A stretch of DNA of 64,000 nt from Nocardia nova (GTDB lineage Bacteria; Actinomycetota; Actinomycetes; Mycobacteriales; Mycobacteriaceae): positions 101,155-165,154 of the forward strand of contig NZ_PSZE01000013.1 of NCBI RefSeq assembly GCF_002933465.1, read 5' to 3'. The notes beneath the pieces are model-generated. The model was not told where the DNA came from, did not search any database, and saw only the letters and a list, made by a program, of their open reading frames with translations. Numbering within the stretch: position 1 is the stretch's first letter; each line of letters starts with the position of its first letter. Shown here in pieces: positions 1-8,790 of the stretch. The translations under genes were made by a program, and so were the position numbers.

Positions 1-67
1 TGATGGTGATCAGCAGGACGTTGCCCTTGCGCTCGACCAGGGCACCGGTCTCGGTTGCCGCCGTCAT
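1..67 (-). CDS. Enoyl-CoA hydratase/isomerase (crotonase), N-terminal fragment cut by the window edge
   Basis: The first 22 codons of a minus-strand gene that runs off the left end. They translate to MTAATETGALVERKGNVLLI followed by TI, which is the first beta-strand pattern typical of crotonases (VER-G-VLLITINRP). The ATG overlaps the TGA stop of the thiolase upstream (ATGA), so the two are translationally coupled. By position it is the fourth gene of a FadD-FadE-FadA-Ech beta-oxidation operon. The family is inferred from a short stretch and from context only; catalytic residues lie outside the window. Confidence 0.6.
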   Translation of the reverse strand, partial: MTAATETGALVERKGNVLLITI

Positions 68-1212
68 CACTTCACCAGCTCGAGGATCGTCGCGTTGGCC
101 TGCCCGCCGCCTTCACACATCGTCTGCAGCCCGTAGCGAATGTCGTTGCGGCGCATATGGAAAATCATGTCGGTCAGGATGCGGGCGCCGGAGCCGCCGA
201 GCGGGTGGCCCAGGGCGATGGCGCCACCGTTGGGGTTCAGCTTCTCATCCGGCGCGCCTATCTCCTTCTGCCACGCCATCGGCACCGGCGCGAACGCCTC
301 GTTGACCTCGAACACACCGATGTCGTCGACCGACAGACCGGAACGCTCCAGCGCCTTCTCGGTGGCGGGGATCGGGGCGCCGAGCATCATCACGGGATCG
401 GCGCCGGCGACGACCGCCGTGTGCACACGGGCGATCGGCGTCAGTCCGTGCTTGGCCGCGAACTCGTCGCTGACGATCAGCAGCGCGGCCGCGCCGTCGG
501 AGATCTGCGAGGCGTTGCCCGCGTGGATGACACCGTCCTCCTTGAAGACCGGCTTCAGGCCGGCCAGCTTCTCGACGGTGGTGCCGCGGCGGATGCCCTC
601 GTCCTTCGAGACAACCGTGCCGTCGGGCAGGGTGACGGGCACGATCTGCGCGTCGAACAGTCCGGCGTCCTGTGCGGCCGCGGCGCGTTCGTGCGAGCGA
701 GCCGAGAACGCGTCGACTTCGGTGCGCGTCAGCGCCCACTTCTCGGCCATCATCTCGGCGCCGACGCCCTGGTTCGGCGAGGCGTTGTAGCGCTCGGTGA
801 ACTTCGGGCTGAGCGGGCTGCCGCCGCCGGCCACCGCCGCGCCCATCGGAACCCGCGACATCGACTCGACACCACCGGCGACCACGGCCTCGTAGTGACC
901 GGCAAGCACGCTGGCCACGGCGAAGTTCAGCGACTGCTGCGACGACCCGCACTGGCGGTCGACGGTCACACCCGGCACCGACTCCGGCCAGCCCGCGGCG
1001 AGCACCGCGTTGCGGGCGATGTCGTGGGTCTGCTCGCCGACCTGCCCGACGCACCCCCAGATGACGTCCTCGATCAGCGCTGGGTCGATGCCCGCCCGCC
1101 GCACCAACTCCTGCAGCACGAGGGCGGACAGATCGACAGGGTGAATTCCGGACAGGCCACCGTTGCGCTTGCCGACCGGGGTCCGGACGGCCTCGACAAT
1201 TACTGCACCCAT
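67..1212 (-). CDS. Thiolase (acetyl-CoA acyltransferase, FadA type)
   Basis: 381 aa, full length for the thiolase family. It cleaves a 3-ketoacyl-CoA with CoA to release acetyl- or propionyl-CoA. Visible hallmarks are the nucleophilic Cys near residue 88 (RQCGSS), NEAF in the C-terminal half, GHPLGGSG with its His near 336, and the second catalytic Cys near 366 (CEGGG). The opening and the GEQ..I.R segment resemble the FadA5/FadA6 group of actinobacterial thiolases, but substrate cannot be read from that. An AAGGA ribosome site precedes the ATG. It lies 13 nt after an acyl-CoA dehydrogenase and overlaps the next crotonase gene, so it is the third gene of a four-gene operon. Confidence 0.92.
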   Translation of the reverse strand: MGAVIVEAVRTPVGKRNGGLSGIHPVDLSALVLQELVRRAGIDPALIEDVIWGCVGQVGEQTHDIARNAVLAAGWPESVPGVTVDRQCGSSQQSLNFAVASVLAGHYEAVVAGGVESMSRVPMGAAVAGGGSPLSPKFTERYNASPNQGVGAEMMAEKWALTRTEVDAFSARSHERAAAAQDAGLFDAQIVPVTLPDGTVVSKDEGIRRGTTVEKLAGLKPVFKEDGVIHAGNASQISDGAAALLIVSDEFAAKHGLTPIARVHTAVVAGADPVMMLGAPIPATEKALERSGLSVDDIGVFEVNEAFAPVPMAWQKEIGAPDEKLNPNGGAIALGHPLGGSGARILTDMIFHMRRNDIRYGLQTMCEGGGQANATILELVK

Positions 1213-1225
1213 AGGGTTTTCCTTT

Positions 1226-2374
1226 CTACAGTCCGAGCGAGCGCCCGATGATTTCCTTCATGATCTGAGTCGAGCCGCCGTAGATCGTCTGGATCCGAGC
1301 ATCGGCGTAGGCCTTGGCGATCGGGTACTCCATCATGTAGCCGTAGCCGCCGTGCATCTGCTGGCAGGTGTAGATCAGCCGCTGCTGCAGTTCGGTGGTC
1401 CACCACTTGGCCTTGGCGGCGTCGGTGCCGTCGAGGGTGCCCGCATTCAACGCGGTGATACACCGGTCGACGTACACCTGCGCGAGATCGACTTCGGTCT
1501 CCAGGGTCGCCAGCTCGAACTTGTTGGCCTGGAAGGATCCGATTGGCGTCCCGAATGCCTTGCGGGACTTGACATATTCGAGGGTCATATCCAGCAGCGT
1601 GCGGCAGGAGGCGACAGCTGCGACGGCAATGGACAGCCGTTCCATCGGCAAGTTCCGCATCAGATGCAGGAACCCCTTGCCGACCTCACCGATCACATTC
1701 GCCGAGGGCACCCGGGCCTGGTCGAAATTCAGTTCCGCGGTGTCCTGGGAATGCATACCCAGTTTGTCGAGGTTGCGCCCGCGAGTGAATCCCGCCATGT
1801 CACGTTCGACGGCCAGCAGCGTGAACGCGGCGCTGGCCTTGGCGTCGGGATCGGTGCGCGCAACCACGATGACCAGATCGGCGTGGATACCCGAGGAGAT
1901 GAAGGTCTTCGATCCGGTCAGCACCCAGTCGTCGCCGTCCTTGCGCGCCGAGGTCCGAATCCCTTGCAGGTCACTGCCCGCGCCCGGTTCGGTCATCGCC
2001 ACCGCCACGACCAGCTCGCCGCGCGCGAACCCCGGCAGCCAGCGGGCCTTCTGTTCGTCGTTGGTCAGCTCGAGCATGTAGGGGGCGAGCACGTCGTTCT
2101 GCAGGGTGAAGGCCGGGCCACCGGAACTCGCGCGGGCCAGTTCCTCTGCCACGATCGCGTTGTAGCGGAAGTCGCCCGACATTCCGCCGCCGCCGAACTC
2201 CTCGGGAACCGAGAAGCCGAGGAGTCCGAACTTGGCGGCCTCGACATAGAGCTGCTTGTCGATGATGCCGTCTTTCTCCCACTGCTCCTGATGCGGAGTC
2301 GCGTAGCGAGCCAGGAACTCTCGGACGGTTGCGCGGTACTGATCGTGTTCGGTTTCGAAGATCTCTCGCTGCAT
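1226..2374 (-). CDS. Acyl-CoA dehydrogenase (FadE family)
   Basis: 382 aa flavoprotein that introduces the alpha-beta double bond into an acyl-CoA. The FAD-binding TEPGAGSD segment is at about 129-136, and the C-terminal IYGGSTQIMKEIIGR motif replaces the usual YEGT. The usual C-terminal catalytic Glu is therefore absent; the base is probably Glu245 in LPMERL, as in isovaleryl- and long-chain acyl-CoA dehydrogenases (family knowledge, inferred here). It starts 6 nt after the upstream acyl-CoA synthetase gene with a GGAAGG ribosome site and is followed by the thiolase. Physiological electron acceptor is presumably ETF. Confidence 0.92.
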   Translation of the reverse strand: MQREIFETEHDQYRATVREFLARYATPHQEQWEKDGIIDKQLYVEAAKFGLLGFSVPEEFGGGGMSGDFRYNAIVAEELARASSGGPAFTLQNDVLAPYMLELTNDEQKARWLPGFARGELVVAVAMTEPGAGSDLQGIRTSARKDGDDWVLTGSKTFISSGIHADLVIVVARTDPDAKASAAFTLLAVERDMAGFTRGRNLDKLGMHSQDTAELNFDQARVPSANVIGEVGKGFLHLMRNLPMERLSIAVAAVASCRTLLDMTLEYVKSRKAFGTPIGSFQANKFELATLETEVDLAQVYVDRCITALNAGTLDGTDAAKAKWWTTELQQRLIYTCQQMHGGYGYMMEYPIAKAYADARIQTIYGGSTQIMKEIIGRSLGL

Positions 2375-2380
2375 TTTGCG

Positions 2381-3922
2381 CTACCTTCCCGATGCCACCG
2401 CGGGAACCGCCGCGGATTCGTCGATCTCGGAGACCATTTCGAGGAGCCGACGCCGATCTACCTTCAGCGACACACTTCTCGGCAATTCCGGGACCGTGTA
2501 GATCCGCACCGGGATCTCGTAGGCGGTGAGCCGGCCGCGGCAGAAGGTTTTCAGTTCGTCCTCGGGAACCTCGGCCGCGCCCTCGCGCAGTTCGACGACC
2601 GCGACGGGCACCTTCCCGAGCCGCTCGTCTTCGCGGCCGTAGACCGTGGCGTCGGCGATCGCGTCGTGCGCGCGCAGCGCCTCGGCGACCGTCTCCGGGT
2701 GAACCTTGAATCCGCCCCGGATGATCGCGTCGTCCGCGCGGCCGTCGATGTAGACGAAGCCGTCCTCGTCGAGGTGGCCCAGATCCGAGGTACGGACCCA
2801 CTCGTGTTTGCCGGTGCCGGTCTGGCTGGAACTGACCTCGAGGCGTCCGGACTGCCCGACCGGCAGCACCGTGCCGTCCTCTGCGACCGCCCGGAGCTTG
2901 ACCCCCGGCATTTCGCGGCCGACGCTGCCTCGCTTCTTTTCCCACCACTGCGCGTGCATGGGCTTGGTCCACCCGGCGATCGCGCCGGAAAACTCGGTGG
3001 CGCCGTACATGACCAGCACCGGAATCCCGTACTTCGCGGTGAATTCGTCGGCCAGATCAGGGTTGACGAATGTGGTGCCCGCGGTGATGGCACGCAGGCT
3101 GGCCAGATCCTCGGCCGGAATGTCGGCATTGATCACCGCGCGCATGGCAGCGGGCGGCAAACCGGCGACCTTGGGCTGGTGTTCCTTCACCGCCGCGCAC
3201 CAGCCTTCGACGGTGAAGCGCGGGAGCATCACGAACGGCCGGGCCTCGGCCAGGTTCTGCAGCACACCCCACAGACCTCCGATATGCACGATCGGAAGGG
3301 TGACCAGCGCGACGCGCCCGGTGAGCGGCGTACGGTCGGGCGGTCCGGCCGCGCCGGTATGTCCGTGCACGGCGGTGAGAGCGGCCTCGAGCTGGCGCCA
3401 GGTGAGCGGAATCCGCTTGGGCGGGCCCGTGGTGCCCGAGGTGAACATCTCCACGCCCACCGGATCTGCGATCTCGTCACCCTGTGGTGCCGGCACCGCC
3501 GGCGCCTCGGTGGTTGCCGCGACCTGCTGCCCGTCGATGGCGAATCCGATCATGCCGCCGTCCTCGGCCGCGGACCGGAACACCGGCTCGCTCCACAGCG
3601 CCGCCGAGGCCAGCACGGCGCGCGGATCAGCATCGGACATATCGGCTGTCAGCCGGGCCACCGGCTGCATGGGATTGAGGGTGATGACCGTACGGCCCTT
3701 GCCGAGAATGGCGATCAGGGCCGCGATCGACTCCATCCGGTTGTCGAGCACCACGCCGATCCTGCTGCCGGCGCCACACCCGGCGGCGGCCAGTTCGGTG
3801 TCCAGGGTTTCCGCAAGCGCCCGGACCTCTCCCCAGGTGAACCAGGTGTCGCCCTGCTGGATCATGGCAGCGTCGTCGTCGGCCTCCCATAGCCGCGCCA
3901 GCGCGCCTCTGATACTCGTCAT
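2381..3922 (-). CDS. AMP-dependent acyl-CoA synthetase/ligase (FadD family)
   Basis: 513 aa ANL-superfamily enzyme that activates a carboxylic acid to its CoA thioester through an acyl-AMP. The phosphate loop FTSGTTGPPK, the YGATE adenine motif, the hinge region DGRADDAIIRGG and the C-terminal SLKVDRR with the expected catalytic Lys are all present. The chosen ATG at 3922 has GGGAGG eight bases upstream; an in-frame start 33 nt earlier lacks one. It is the first gene of the operon FadD-FadE-thiolase-crotonase and is divergent from the acyl-CoA dehydrogenase at 4094. Its promoter lies in the 171-bp gap that holds the dyad at 4060-4074. Substrate unknown. Confidence 0.9.
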   Translation of the reverse strand: MTSIRGALARLWEADDDAAMIQQGDTWFTWGEVRALAETLDTELAAAGCGAGSRIGVVLDNRMESIAALIAILGKGRTVITLNPMQPVARLTADMSDADPRAVLASAALWSEPVFRSAAEDGGMIGFAIDGQQVAATTEAPAVPAPQGDEIADPVGVEMFTSGTTGPPKRIPLTWRQLEAALTAVHGHTGAAGPPDRTPLTGRVALVTLPIVHIGGLWGVLQNLAEARPFVMLPRFTVEGWCAAVKEHQPKVAGLPPAAMRAVINADIPAEDLASLRAITAGTTFVNPDLADEFTAKYGIPVLVMYGATEFSGAIAGWTKPMHAQWWEKKRGSVGREMPGVKLRAVAEDGTVLPVGQSGRLEVSSSQTGTGKHEWVRTSDLGHLDEDGFVYIDGRADDAIIRGGFKVHPETVAEALRAHDAIADATVYGREDERLGKVPVAVVELREGAAEVPEDELKTFCRGRLTAYEIPVRIYTVPELPRSVSLKVDRRRLLEMVSEIDESAAVPAVASGR

Positions 3923-4059
3923 TCGTTTCCTCCCACTCTTGCGGTAGCGGGCCACCGAGTCGGAACGCCGTGCTCAGCGCCCCGGCCGTATCGATCGCCA
4001 TGAACACCCAATCCGGAATCCCGGCTGTCGTATGCTCTATTCAGAAGGTAGCTGACATG

Positions 4060-4074
4060 GTTAACTAGGTCAAC
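4060..4074. promoter_or_regulatory. Candidate operator, shared 15-bp dyad (site 1)
   Basis: GTTAACTAGGTCAAC: two half-sites GTTAAC and GTCAAC around a 3-bp spacer. It sits in the divergent gap between the FadD operon and the acyl-CoA dehydrogenase at 4094, 20 bp before that start codon. Near-identical to the site at 27434-27448. The binding protein is not known. Confidence 0.6.
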
Positions 4075-4093
4075 ATTCAAAGGGAGAAGCTTC

Positions 4094-5158
4094 GTGGATT
4101 TCGCATTGAGCGCCGAACAGGAAGAGCTGGCCGCCAGTGAGCGAGCTTGGCTGGCCAAGCACGATCCCCTCGCCGCGCGCCGGCCGACCATCGACACCGG
4201 CCCGCCGCGCGTTCCCGACACCGCCGTGAAACACGTCGTCGAGTCGGGGCTGATCGGACTGCTGACCGGCGAGATGGGCGGAACGCACGTCGACCTCGCG
4301 GTGCTCGTCGAAGAACACGGCCGGGCCGGCAGCGCTGTGCCACTGGCCGAATTGGCCTTGGCCACCGCCGCTCTCGACCGGCTCGACCACCCGCTGTCGA
4401 GGCTGGCCGAGGCGAATACCGGCGGCGCCGAGGCGATCCCGCTGGTTCTCGCCTCGACCGAAGGCGCACCGCTCACCGCGGAGATCAGCGGCGACGAACT
4501 ACGACTCGGCGGCGCCACCGCGCCCGCCACCGCCCTGCTCGACGCCACCGGATTCCTGCTCGCCGCAACTACTTCCGACGGAACCGAGATCCTCGCCCAC
4601 ATATCGAGCGACGGTGCCGCGCTGCGCACACTCGAGACCCTCGACCTCACCCGGTCCTGGTCGGTACTCGAGCCGGCCGTGACGGTGCCCGCACAGCGCT
4701 GGGTGAGCGCGCCGAGCGGAACCGTGTCCCATTTGACCGACGCCCTCGCGTTCTACCGGAAGATGGATGCGCTGGGCGCGGCCGCGCGACTGGTCGACCT
4801 GACGGTCGAATACGCCGGTCAGCGTACCCAGTTCGGTCAGCCGATCGGCTCGTTCCAGGCCGTCAAACATCACTGCGCCGATATGGCGTTGCGGACCGAG
4901 GCCGCGCGGGCGTCGCTGTGGGCCGCCGCTGTCGCGCTCGACGGGTCCGACCCCGCCCATCGTGCCGCCGCGGTGTCCGCCGCCGCGGCCTACACCGGCG
5001 AGGCGACCAGCACGGTCGCCTCGATCGCGCTGCAGGTGCACGGCGGTATCGGATTCACCTGGGAGCACGACCTGCACCTGCTGACGCGCCGGATCAAGGT
5101 GGACGAATTGCTGAACGGCACCGTGAGCTGGCACCGCAGGCGCCTCGTCGACGCCTGA
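4094..5158 (+). CDS. Acyl-CoA dehydrogenase, short beta-like subunit type
   Basis: 354 aa, shorter than the usual 380-400. The N-terminal helical domain is recognisable and the C-terminal part shows QFGQPIGSFQAVKHH and QVHGGIGFTWEHD, signatures of actinobacterial FadE proteins that act as the second subunit of alpha2beta2 dehydrogenases. No YEGT-type catalytic Glu is visible, which fits a non-catalytic or half-site subunit; a separate FadE (for example at 1226 or 7577) may be its partner. Translation starts at GTG 4094, with AGGGAG 7-8 bases upstream. It stands alone on the plus strand, divergent from the FadD operon and probably controlled by the dyad at 4060. Confidence 0.85.
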   Translation: MDFALSAEQEELAASERAWLAKHDPLAARRPTIDTGPPRVPDTAVKHVVESGLIGLLTGEMGGTHVDLAVLVEEHGRAGSAVPLAELALATAALDRLDHPLSRLAEANTGGAEAIPLVLASTEGAPLTAEISGDELRLGGATAPATALLDATGFLLAATTSDGTEILAHISSDGAALRTLETLDLTRSWSVLEPAVTVPAQRWVSAPSGTVSHLTDALAFYRKMDALGAAARLVDLTVEYAGQRTQFGQPIGSFQAVKHHCADMALRTEAARASLWAAAVALDGSDPAHRAAAVSAAAAYTGEATSTVASIALQVHGGIGFTWEHDLHLLTRRIKVDELLNGTVSWHRRRLVDA

Positions 5159-5254
5159 GTTCCCCCCGAACACCGATTCGACTCTCCCGCAGTGTCGTTC
5201 GACGCCCGGCATCCGAGCACCCCGGCTCCAGGCCACGAGGCCACCGGGCCGGGC

Positions 5255-5887
5255 TCAGCCTCGCGCCGGACCCAGTCCGAATTTCACCGGATTCAGGCAT
5301 CCGATGTATTCGAGCGCGGTGTCGATCGCGTCGCTCAGTTCCGCGCGGGTGCGGCATTTGAGCACCACACGTGCGGACTCCGCGCGCATCGCCAGCAGAA
5401 AGTCACGCAGCAGCTTTTCCCGGCGAGAGGCGCCGAGGCCGAGCAGTGCGATGTCGTGATCGCTGCCGCGGCGGGCCTGCTCCCGGCGCAGCGCGTCGAA
5501 ACCTGGTGGGGTATCCCCCATCGCGACCACGCGTGCGCGAGATTGGTTCTCCCACAGCAGTTCCAGATAGGCACGGGTGCTCACACCGTAGAGCTCCATC
5601 GGGTCGTCGACGCCGTCCGCGCGGGCCTTGTCCACGGCCTCCCGCGCATGTCCATCTACCCGCTCGATCAGATCGGTCCAGATCGCCAGGAAGACCTCCG
5701 CCTTCCCGCCGAAGTGGTGGTAGATGCTGCCGACGCTGACGCCGGACTGCTGGACGATGTCGGCCATCGTCGCCGCGGTGAACCCCTGCGCGCCGAAGAT
5801 CTCCGCGGCGGCTTCGAGGACCCGATCCTTGGTCTCCGGTGAACTCGTCCAGCCGCGGGTGCGGGGGCGGCCCTTCGCTTCCGTCAT
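5255..5887 (-). CDS. TetR/AcrR-family transcriptional repressor
   Basis: 210 aa. The N-terminal helix-turn-helix spans about residues 15-60 (ILEAAAEIFG-like helix, then TMADIVQQSGVSVGSIYHHFGGK), the standard TetR DNA-binding pattern; the rest is the ligand-binding domain. The ATG at 5887 has GGAGGATC upstream; an ORF start 57 nt earlier has no ribosome site. It is divergent from the amidohydrolase gene at 6030, and the 142-bp gap contains a perfect 13-bp palindrome and a TTCTAGAA element, so it probably represses itself and that gene. Ligand unknown. Confidence 0.88.
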   Translation of the reverse strand: MTEAKGRPRTRGWTSSPETKDRVLEAAAEIFGAQGFTAATMADIVQQSGVSVGSIYHHFGGKAEVFLAIWTDLIERVDGHAREAVDKARADGVDDPMELYGVSTRAYLELLWENQSRARVVAMGDTPPGFDALRREQARRGSDHDIALLGLGASRREKLLRDFLLAMRAESARVVLKCRTRAELSDAIDTALEYIGCLNPVKFGLGPARG

Positions 5888-5932
5888 CGCGATCCTCCGT
5901 CGATTCGAGCCTTGACTTCTCCCACCCTTCGT

Positions 5933-5971
5933 GGTGATAATCACCTTACATTCTAAAATGCTATTCTAGAA
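5933..5971. promoter_or_regulatory. Candidate operator region between TetR and amidohydrolase genes
   Basis: Perfect palindrome GGTGATAATCACC at 5933-5945, followed by two ATTCTA direct repeats, the second forming TTCTAGAA at 5964-5971. Its place in the divergent gap suggests autoregulation by the TetR protein at 5255. It differs from the dyad found at the other promoters of the island. Confidence 0.5.
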
Positions 5972-6029
5972 ACTAATTCTTCGACAACCCGTCTCACCGT
6001 CTCGGGTGAAGCGATCAGGAGGCATCGAA

Positions 6030-7184
6030 ATGACAACCAAGCTGTGGGCAAACTCGGCGGACTCGCACTTCCTCGAGCCCGAGGACCTGTGGCGCACCCG
6101 GCTGCCGAAGCGGCTCGCCGAACTCGTCCCTCGCTCGGAGAAGGATCCGGATGGCAAGTGGGAGACGGTATTCGTCGACGGCCAGGCCTTTCGGCGCCGG
6201 CTGCCCACGATCGCCCAGGAGGAGTTCTTCGCCGCGAGCATGCGCGCCCCCGGCTCCGGCGATGTGACCAAGCGCCTGCCGGACTTGGATGAAGAGGGCA
6301 TCTGGTCGGAGCTGGTGTTCCCGTCCCTGGGCATGTGGGCCTCGTCGTTCCGCACCCCCGAGGTGCTGCGGGAGGCGACCAGGGCTTCCAACGACTGGGC
6401 CAAAGAGGTCATCATGGACTACTCGCCGCGGCTCATCCCCACCGCGCAAGTCTCCACCCTCTCCATCGAGGACGCGTGCGCCGAGCTGAAGCGCTGCGGT
6501 GAGCTGGGCTTCAAGGCCGTATTCCTGACCGTGGCCCCGCACCCGCAGCAGAAGGACTACAACCACGACTCGTGGGAGCCGTTCTGGGCGCTCGCCGAGG
6601 ACATCGGCATGGTGATCTCGTTCCACATCGGCACCGAGCCGATCGATATGGCCAGCGGCGGCGCGGCCGGCGTCATGTACCGAGGCCCCGGCGGCGCGGT
6701 GCTGAACTACACCGAGACGACCTTCGGCGGTCAGCGCGCGGTAATGAAGCTGGTCGCCTCCGGCGCGCTCGACCGGCACCCGAACCTGAAGATCCTTGTC
6801 TCCGAAGGCGGTGCGACCTGGGTGCCGTTCATCGCCGACCGGATGGAGGAGGGCTACCGCCAGCATTCGCAGGTGGTCCGCCCGAAGCTGAACCGCTCGC
6901 CCAAGGAGATCATCTACTCCCAGGTGTACGCGTCGTTCCAGCACGACGAGTCGGCTGTGCACGCCATGACCGCGATGGGCTACAACAACGTCATGTGGGG
7001 CAGCGACTACCCGCACATGGAGGGCACCTACGGGCACACCCAGAAGACCCTGCACCACCTGTTCGACAACGTCGACCAGAAGACGCGGGACCGGATCACG
7101 TTCGGTGCCTTCCAGGAACTGTTCCCCGACGCTCCCCTGCCGCCCGCCCCGGGCACCGTGAACCCGGCCGAAGCGACGGTCTGA
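6030..7184 (+). CDS. Amidohydrolase-2 family metal-dependent hydrolase/decarboxylase
   Basis: 384 aa TIM-barrel enzyme of the ACMSD-like amidohydrolase_2 family, whose members hydrolyse or decarboxylate cyclic or conjugated acids. Metal-ligand motifs are visible: ADSH near the N terminus, FHIGTEP in the middle and GSDYPHMEGTY near residue 325. The start at 6030 is preceded by AGGAGG nine bases upstream. It is divergent from a TetR gene and followed 35 nt later by a small cysteine-containing protein, probably in one transcript ending at the hairpin after 7440. The true substrate is unknown; ring-opening hydrolysis or decarboxylation are both possible. Confidence 0.85.
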   Translation: MTTKLWANSADSHFLEPEDLWRTRLPKRLAELVPRSEKDPDGKWETVFVDGQAFRRRLPTIAQEEFFAASMRAPGSGDVTKRLPDLDEEGIWSELVFPSLGMWASSFRTPEVLREATRASNDWAKEVIMDYSPRLIPTAQVSTLSIEDACAELKRCGELGFKAVFLTVAPHPQQKDYNHDSWEPFWALAEDIGMVISFHIGTEPIDMASGGAAGVMYRGPGGAVLNYTETTFGGQRAVMKLVASGALDRHPNLKILVSEGGATWVPFIADRMEEGYRQHSQVVRPKLNRSPKEIIYSQVYASFQHDESAVHAMTAMGYNNVMWGSDYPHMEGTYGHTQKTLHHLFDNVDQKTRDRITFGAFQELFPDAPLPPAPGTVNPAEATV

Positions 7185-7219
7185 CGCCCCGCCGTCCCCG
7201 ACAGAATCGAGAACACCTC

Positions 7220-7423
7220 ATGGGAGACAGCGTTCTCTACGACCTGCCGACCGAGTTTTTCGCCGACATGGCCGCCGCCTCGGGCTACTGCGACGCCCAA
7301 TCCATCCTGCCCGTCGAGGGCAAATACCTGTGCCACTGCACCTGCGGCCGCTGGGACGTAGAATCCCCCACCCGCGACGAGGGCCTGGCCCTCGCCCGCG
7401 CCCACACCGCGGAAACCGCGTAG
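7220..7423 (+). CDS. Small conserved-looking protein with a CHCTCG motif, unknown function
   Basis: 67 aa, starting at ATG 7220, 35 nt after the amidohydrolase stop; the upstream ribosome site is weak. The sequence has good codon structure, begins MGDSVLYDLPTEFF and contains the compact motif CHCTCGRW near residue 36, which could hold a metal through two or three cysteines and a histidine. The tail SPTRDEGLALARAHTAETA is an amphipathic helix. I do not recognise the family. Its position suggests a partner or accessory of the amidohydrolase. Confidence 0.65.
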   Translation: MGDSVLYDLPTEFFADMAAASGYCDAQSILPVEGKYLCHCTCGRWDVESPTRDEGLALARAHTAETA

Positions 7424-7440
7424 CACAACCGAATACGAAG

Positions 7441-7471
7441 CATCCGCATCGCGCCCCGGCCGGTGCGGATG
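7441..7471 (+). terminator. Rho-independent terminator after the amidohydrolase operon
   Basis: Stem CATCCGCA (7441-7448) pairs with TGCGGATG (7464-7471), followed by TTTCGTTTC. It lies 17 nt beyond the small protein stop. Confidence 0.65.
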
Positions 7472-7506
7472 TTTCGTTTCAGACCTTGTTTCAGGCATAT
7501 GGGCAT

Positions 7507-7532
7507 GCCCCGGAGCCGATGCGCTCCGGGGC
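7507..7532. terminator. GC-rich hairpin between convergent genes
   Basis: Perfect 10-bp stem GCCCCGGAGC / GCTCCGGGGC with a 6-base loop. It lies between the plus-strand amidohydrolase operon and the minus-strand acyl-CoA dehydrogenase and could serve both. Confidence 0.6.
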
Positions 7533-7576
7533 TTCCAGTTGCTCGGGGGTCAGGTGTCGTGATCCGCCGGCGTCTG

Positions 7577-8764
7577 TCAGCGCGGCATTTTCAGCCCGCG
7601 CTCGGCGATGATGTTCCGCATGATCTCCGAGCTGCCGCCCGCGATCGTATACGCGCGGGCGTAGAGGAATTCGTCCTGCCAGCGGCCGTTGTCGACAGCG
7701 CCGGGATCACCTTCGACCAGGATGCCCGCCTCACCGCTCAATTCCAATGCGAAGCGCGCGATGTCGACGCCGAGCTCGCTGAACATCAGTTTGGCCATCG
7801 GCGCGTCCTGCACGCGCTCGGTTCCGCGCGACCACCGGCTGATGTTCGCGTAGACCAACGCGGACAATGCCTCGACCTCGGCCCGTAACTTGCCGAGCGT
7901 CTCCTGGACCGCGCCGTCTTCGATGGCCGACCGTCCGCCTCTGCTGATTCGCTTCGCCAGATCTTCGAGCGCGTCCACGTTCCGACGCAGCCGCACCACG
8001 CTCGTGGCGACCCCACTGCGCTCGTGTCCGAGACTCGAATTGGCAATGGCCCAACCGGAATTGAGCTCGCCGATCAGGGCGTCGGCGGGCAGTTCGACGT
8101 TGTCGAGGAATACCTCGTTGAAGTCGGAGGTCCCGGTCATCTCGCGCAGCGGGCGCACATCGACACCGGGCAGACTCATATCGACGATGAACGCGCTGAT
8201 GCCCTTGTGTTTGGGCGCGTCCGTGTCGGTGCGAGCCAGCAGATAGCCGTAGTCGGCCCAGTGGCCGTTGGTGGTCCACACCTTCTGCCCGGTGACGCGG
8301 AAGCCGCCGTTCTCGGTCCGGACCGCCTTGGTGCGCAACGATGCCAGGTCGCTGCCGGAGCTGGGCTCACTGAACAGCTGGCACCACGTGTCCTTGCCGG
8401 AACGGATGCCCGGAAGGTAGCGCTGACGCTGCTCCTCGGTGCCGAAGTCGATCAGGGCGTGCGAGACCAGAGCGCCCGCGCCCGCGAAGTGCGGCGCTTG
8501 GGCTCGTGCGATCTCCTCCCCGACCACCACATCACGTTCGGCCTGGTACGAACTCCCCTGTCCTCCATACTGTTCCGGCCAGTCGCCGCCCATGTATCCG
8601 GCGGCGAAAAGCTTGCCGATCCACTCGGTGATCAGGGTGTGCTCGGCCCGGTCCTCGGCGCTTCGCACACCGGCCTTCGGCGGGATCGCGGGCGCGTTGG
8701 CCTCGACGAATTCCCGCACTTCGAGCCGGAACCGCTCGAGCTCCGGGCTCATTCCGTAGTCCAT
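7577..8764 (-). CDS. Acyl-CoA dehydrogenase (FadE family, large subunit type)
   Basis: 395 aa. The FAD-contact motif WCQLFSEPSSGSDLA is at about 122-137 and VTGQKVWTTNGHWAD follows; the C terminus reads AGGSSEIMRNIIAERGL, where the usual YEGT is AGGS. This TWCQLFSEP / PKHKGISAFIVDM type is the alpha-like partner found in actinobacterial heteromeric or fused dehydrogenases, and it resembles the C-terminal half of the fusion at 33010. It lies 26 nt downstream of a crotonase gene, so hydration may follow directly. The promoter is upstream of that crotonase. Confidence 0.9.
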   Translation of the reverse strand: MDYGMSPELERFRLEVREFVEANAPAIPPKAGVRSAEDRAEHTLITEWIGKLFAAGYMGGDWPEQYGGQGSSYQAERDVVVGEEIARAQAPHFAGAGALVSHALIDFGTEEQRQRYLPGIRSGKDTWCQLFSEPSSGSDLASLRTKAVRTENGGFRVTGQKVWTTNGHWADYGYLLARTDTDAPKHKGISAFIVDMSLPGVDVRPLREMTGTSDFNEVFLDNVELPADALIGELNSGWAIANSSLGHERSGVATSVVRLRRNVDALEDLAKRISRGGRSAIEDGAVQETLGKLRAEVEALSALVYANISRWSRGTERVQDAPMAKLMFSELGVDIARFALELSGEAGILVEGDPGAVDNGRWQDEFLYARAYTIAGGSSEIMRNIIAERGLKMPR

Positions 8765-8790
8765 CTAGCTACTCCTCCTGGCGACCGTGG

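Noticed and set aside
1163..3892. Long open frame (909 codons) on the plus strand
   Set aside because: It is antisense to three clear genes (acyl-CoA dehydrogenase, FadD and thiolase start); its protein is Arg/His/Gly-rich without any family pattern, a usual artefact in GC-rich DNA.
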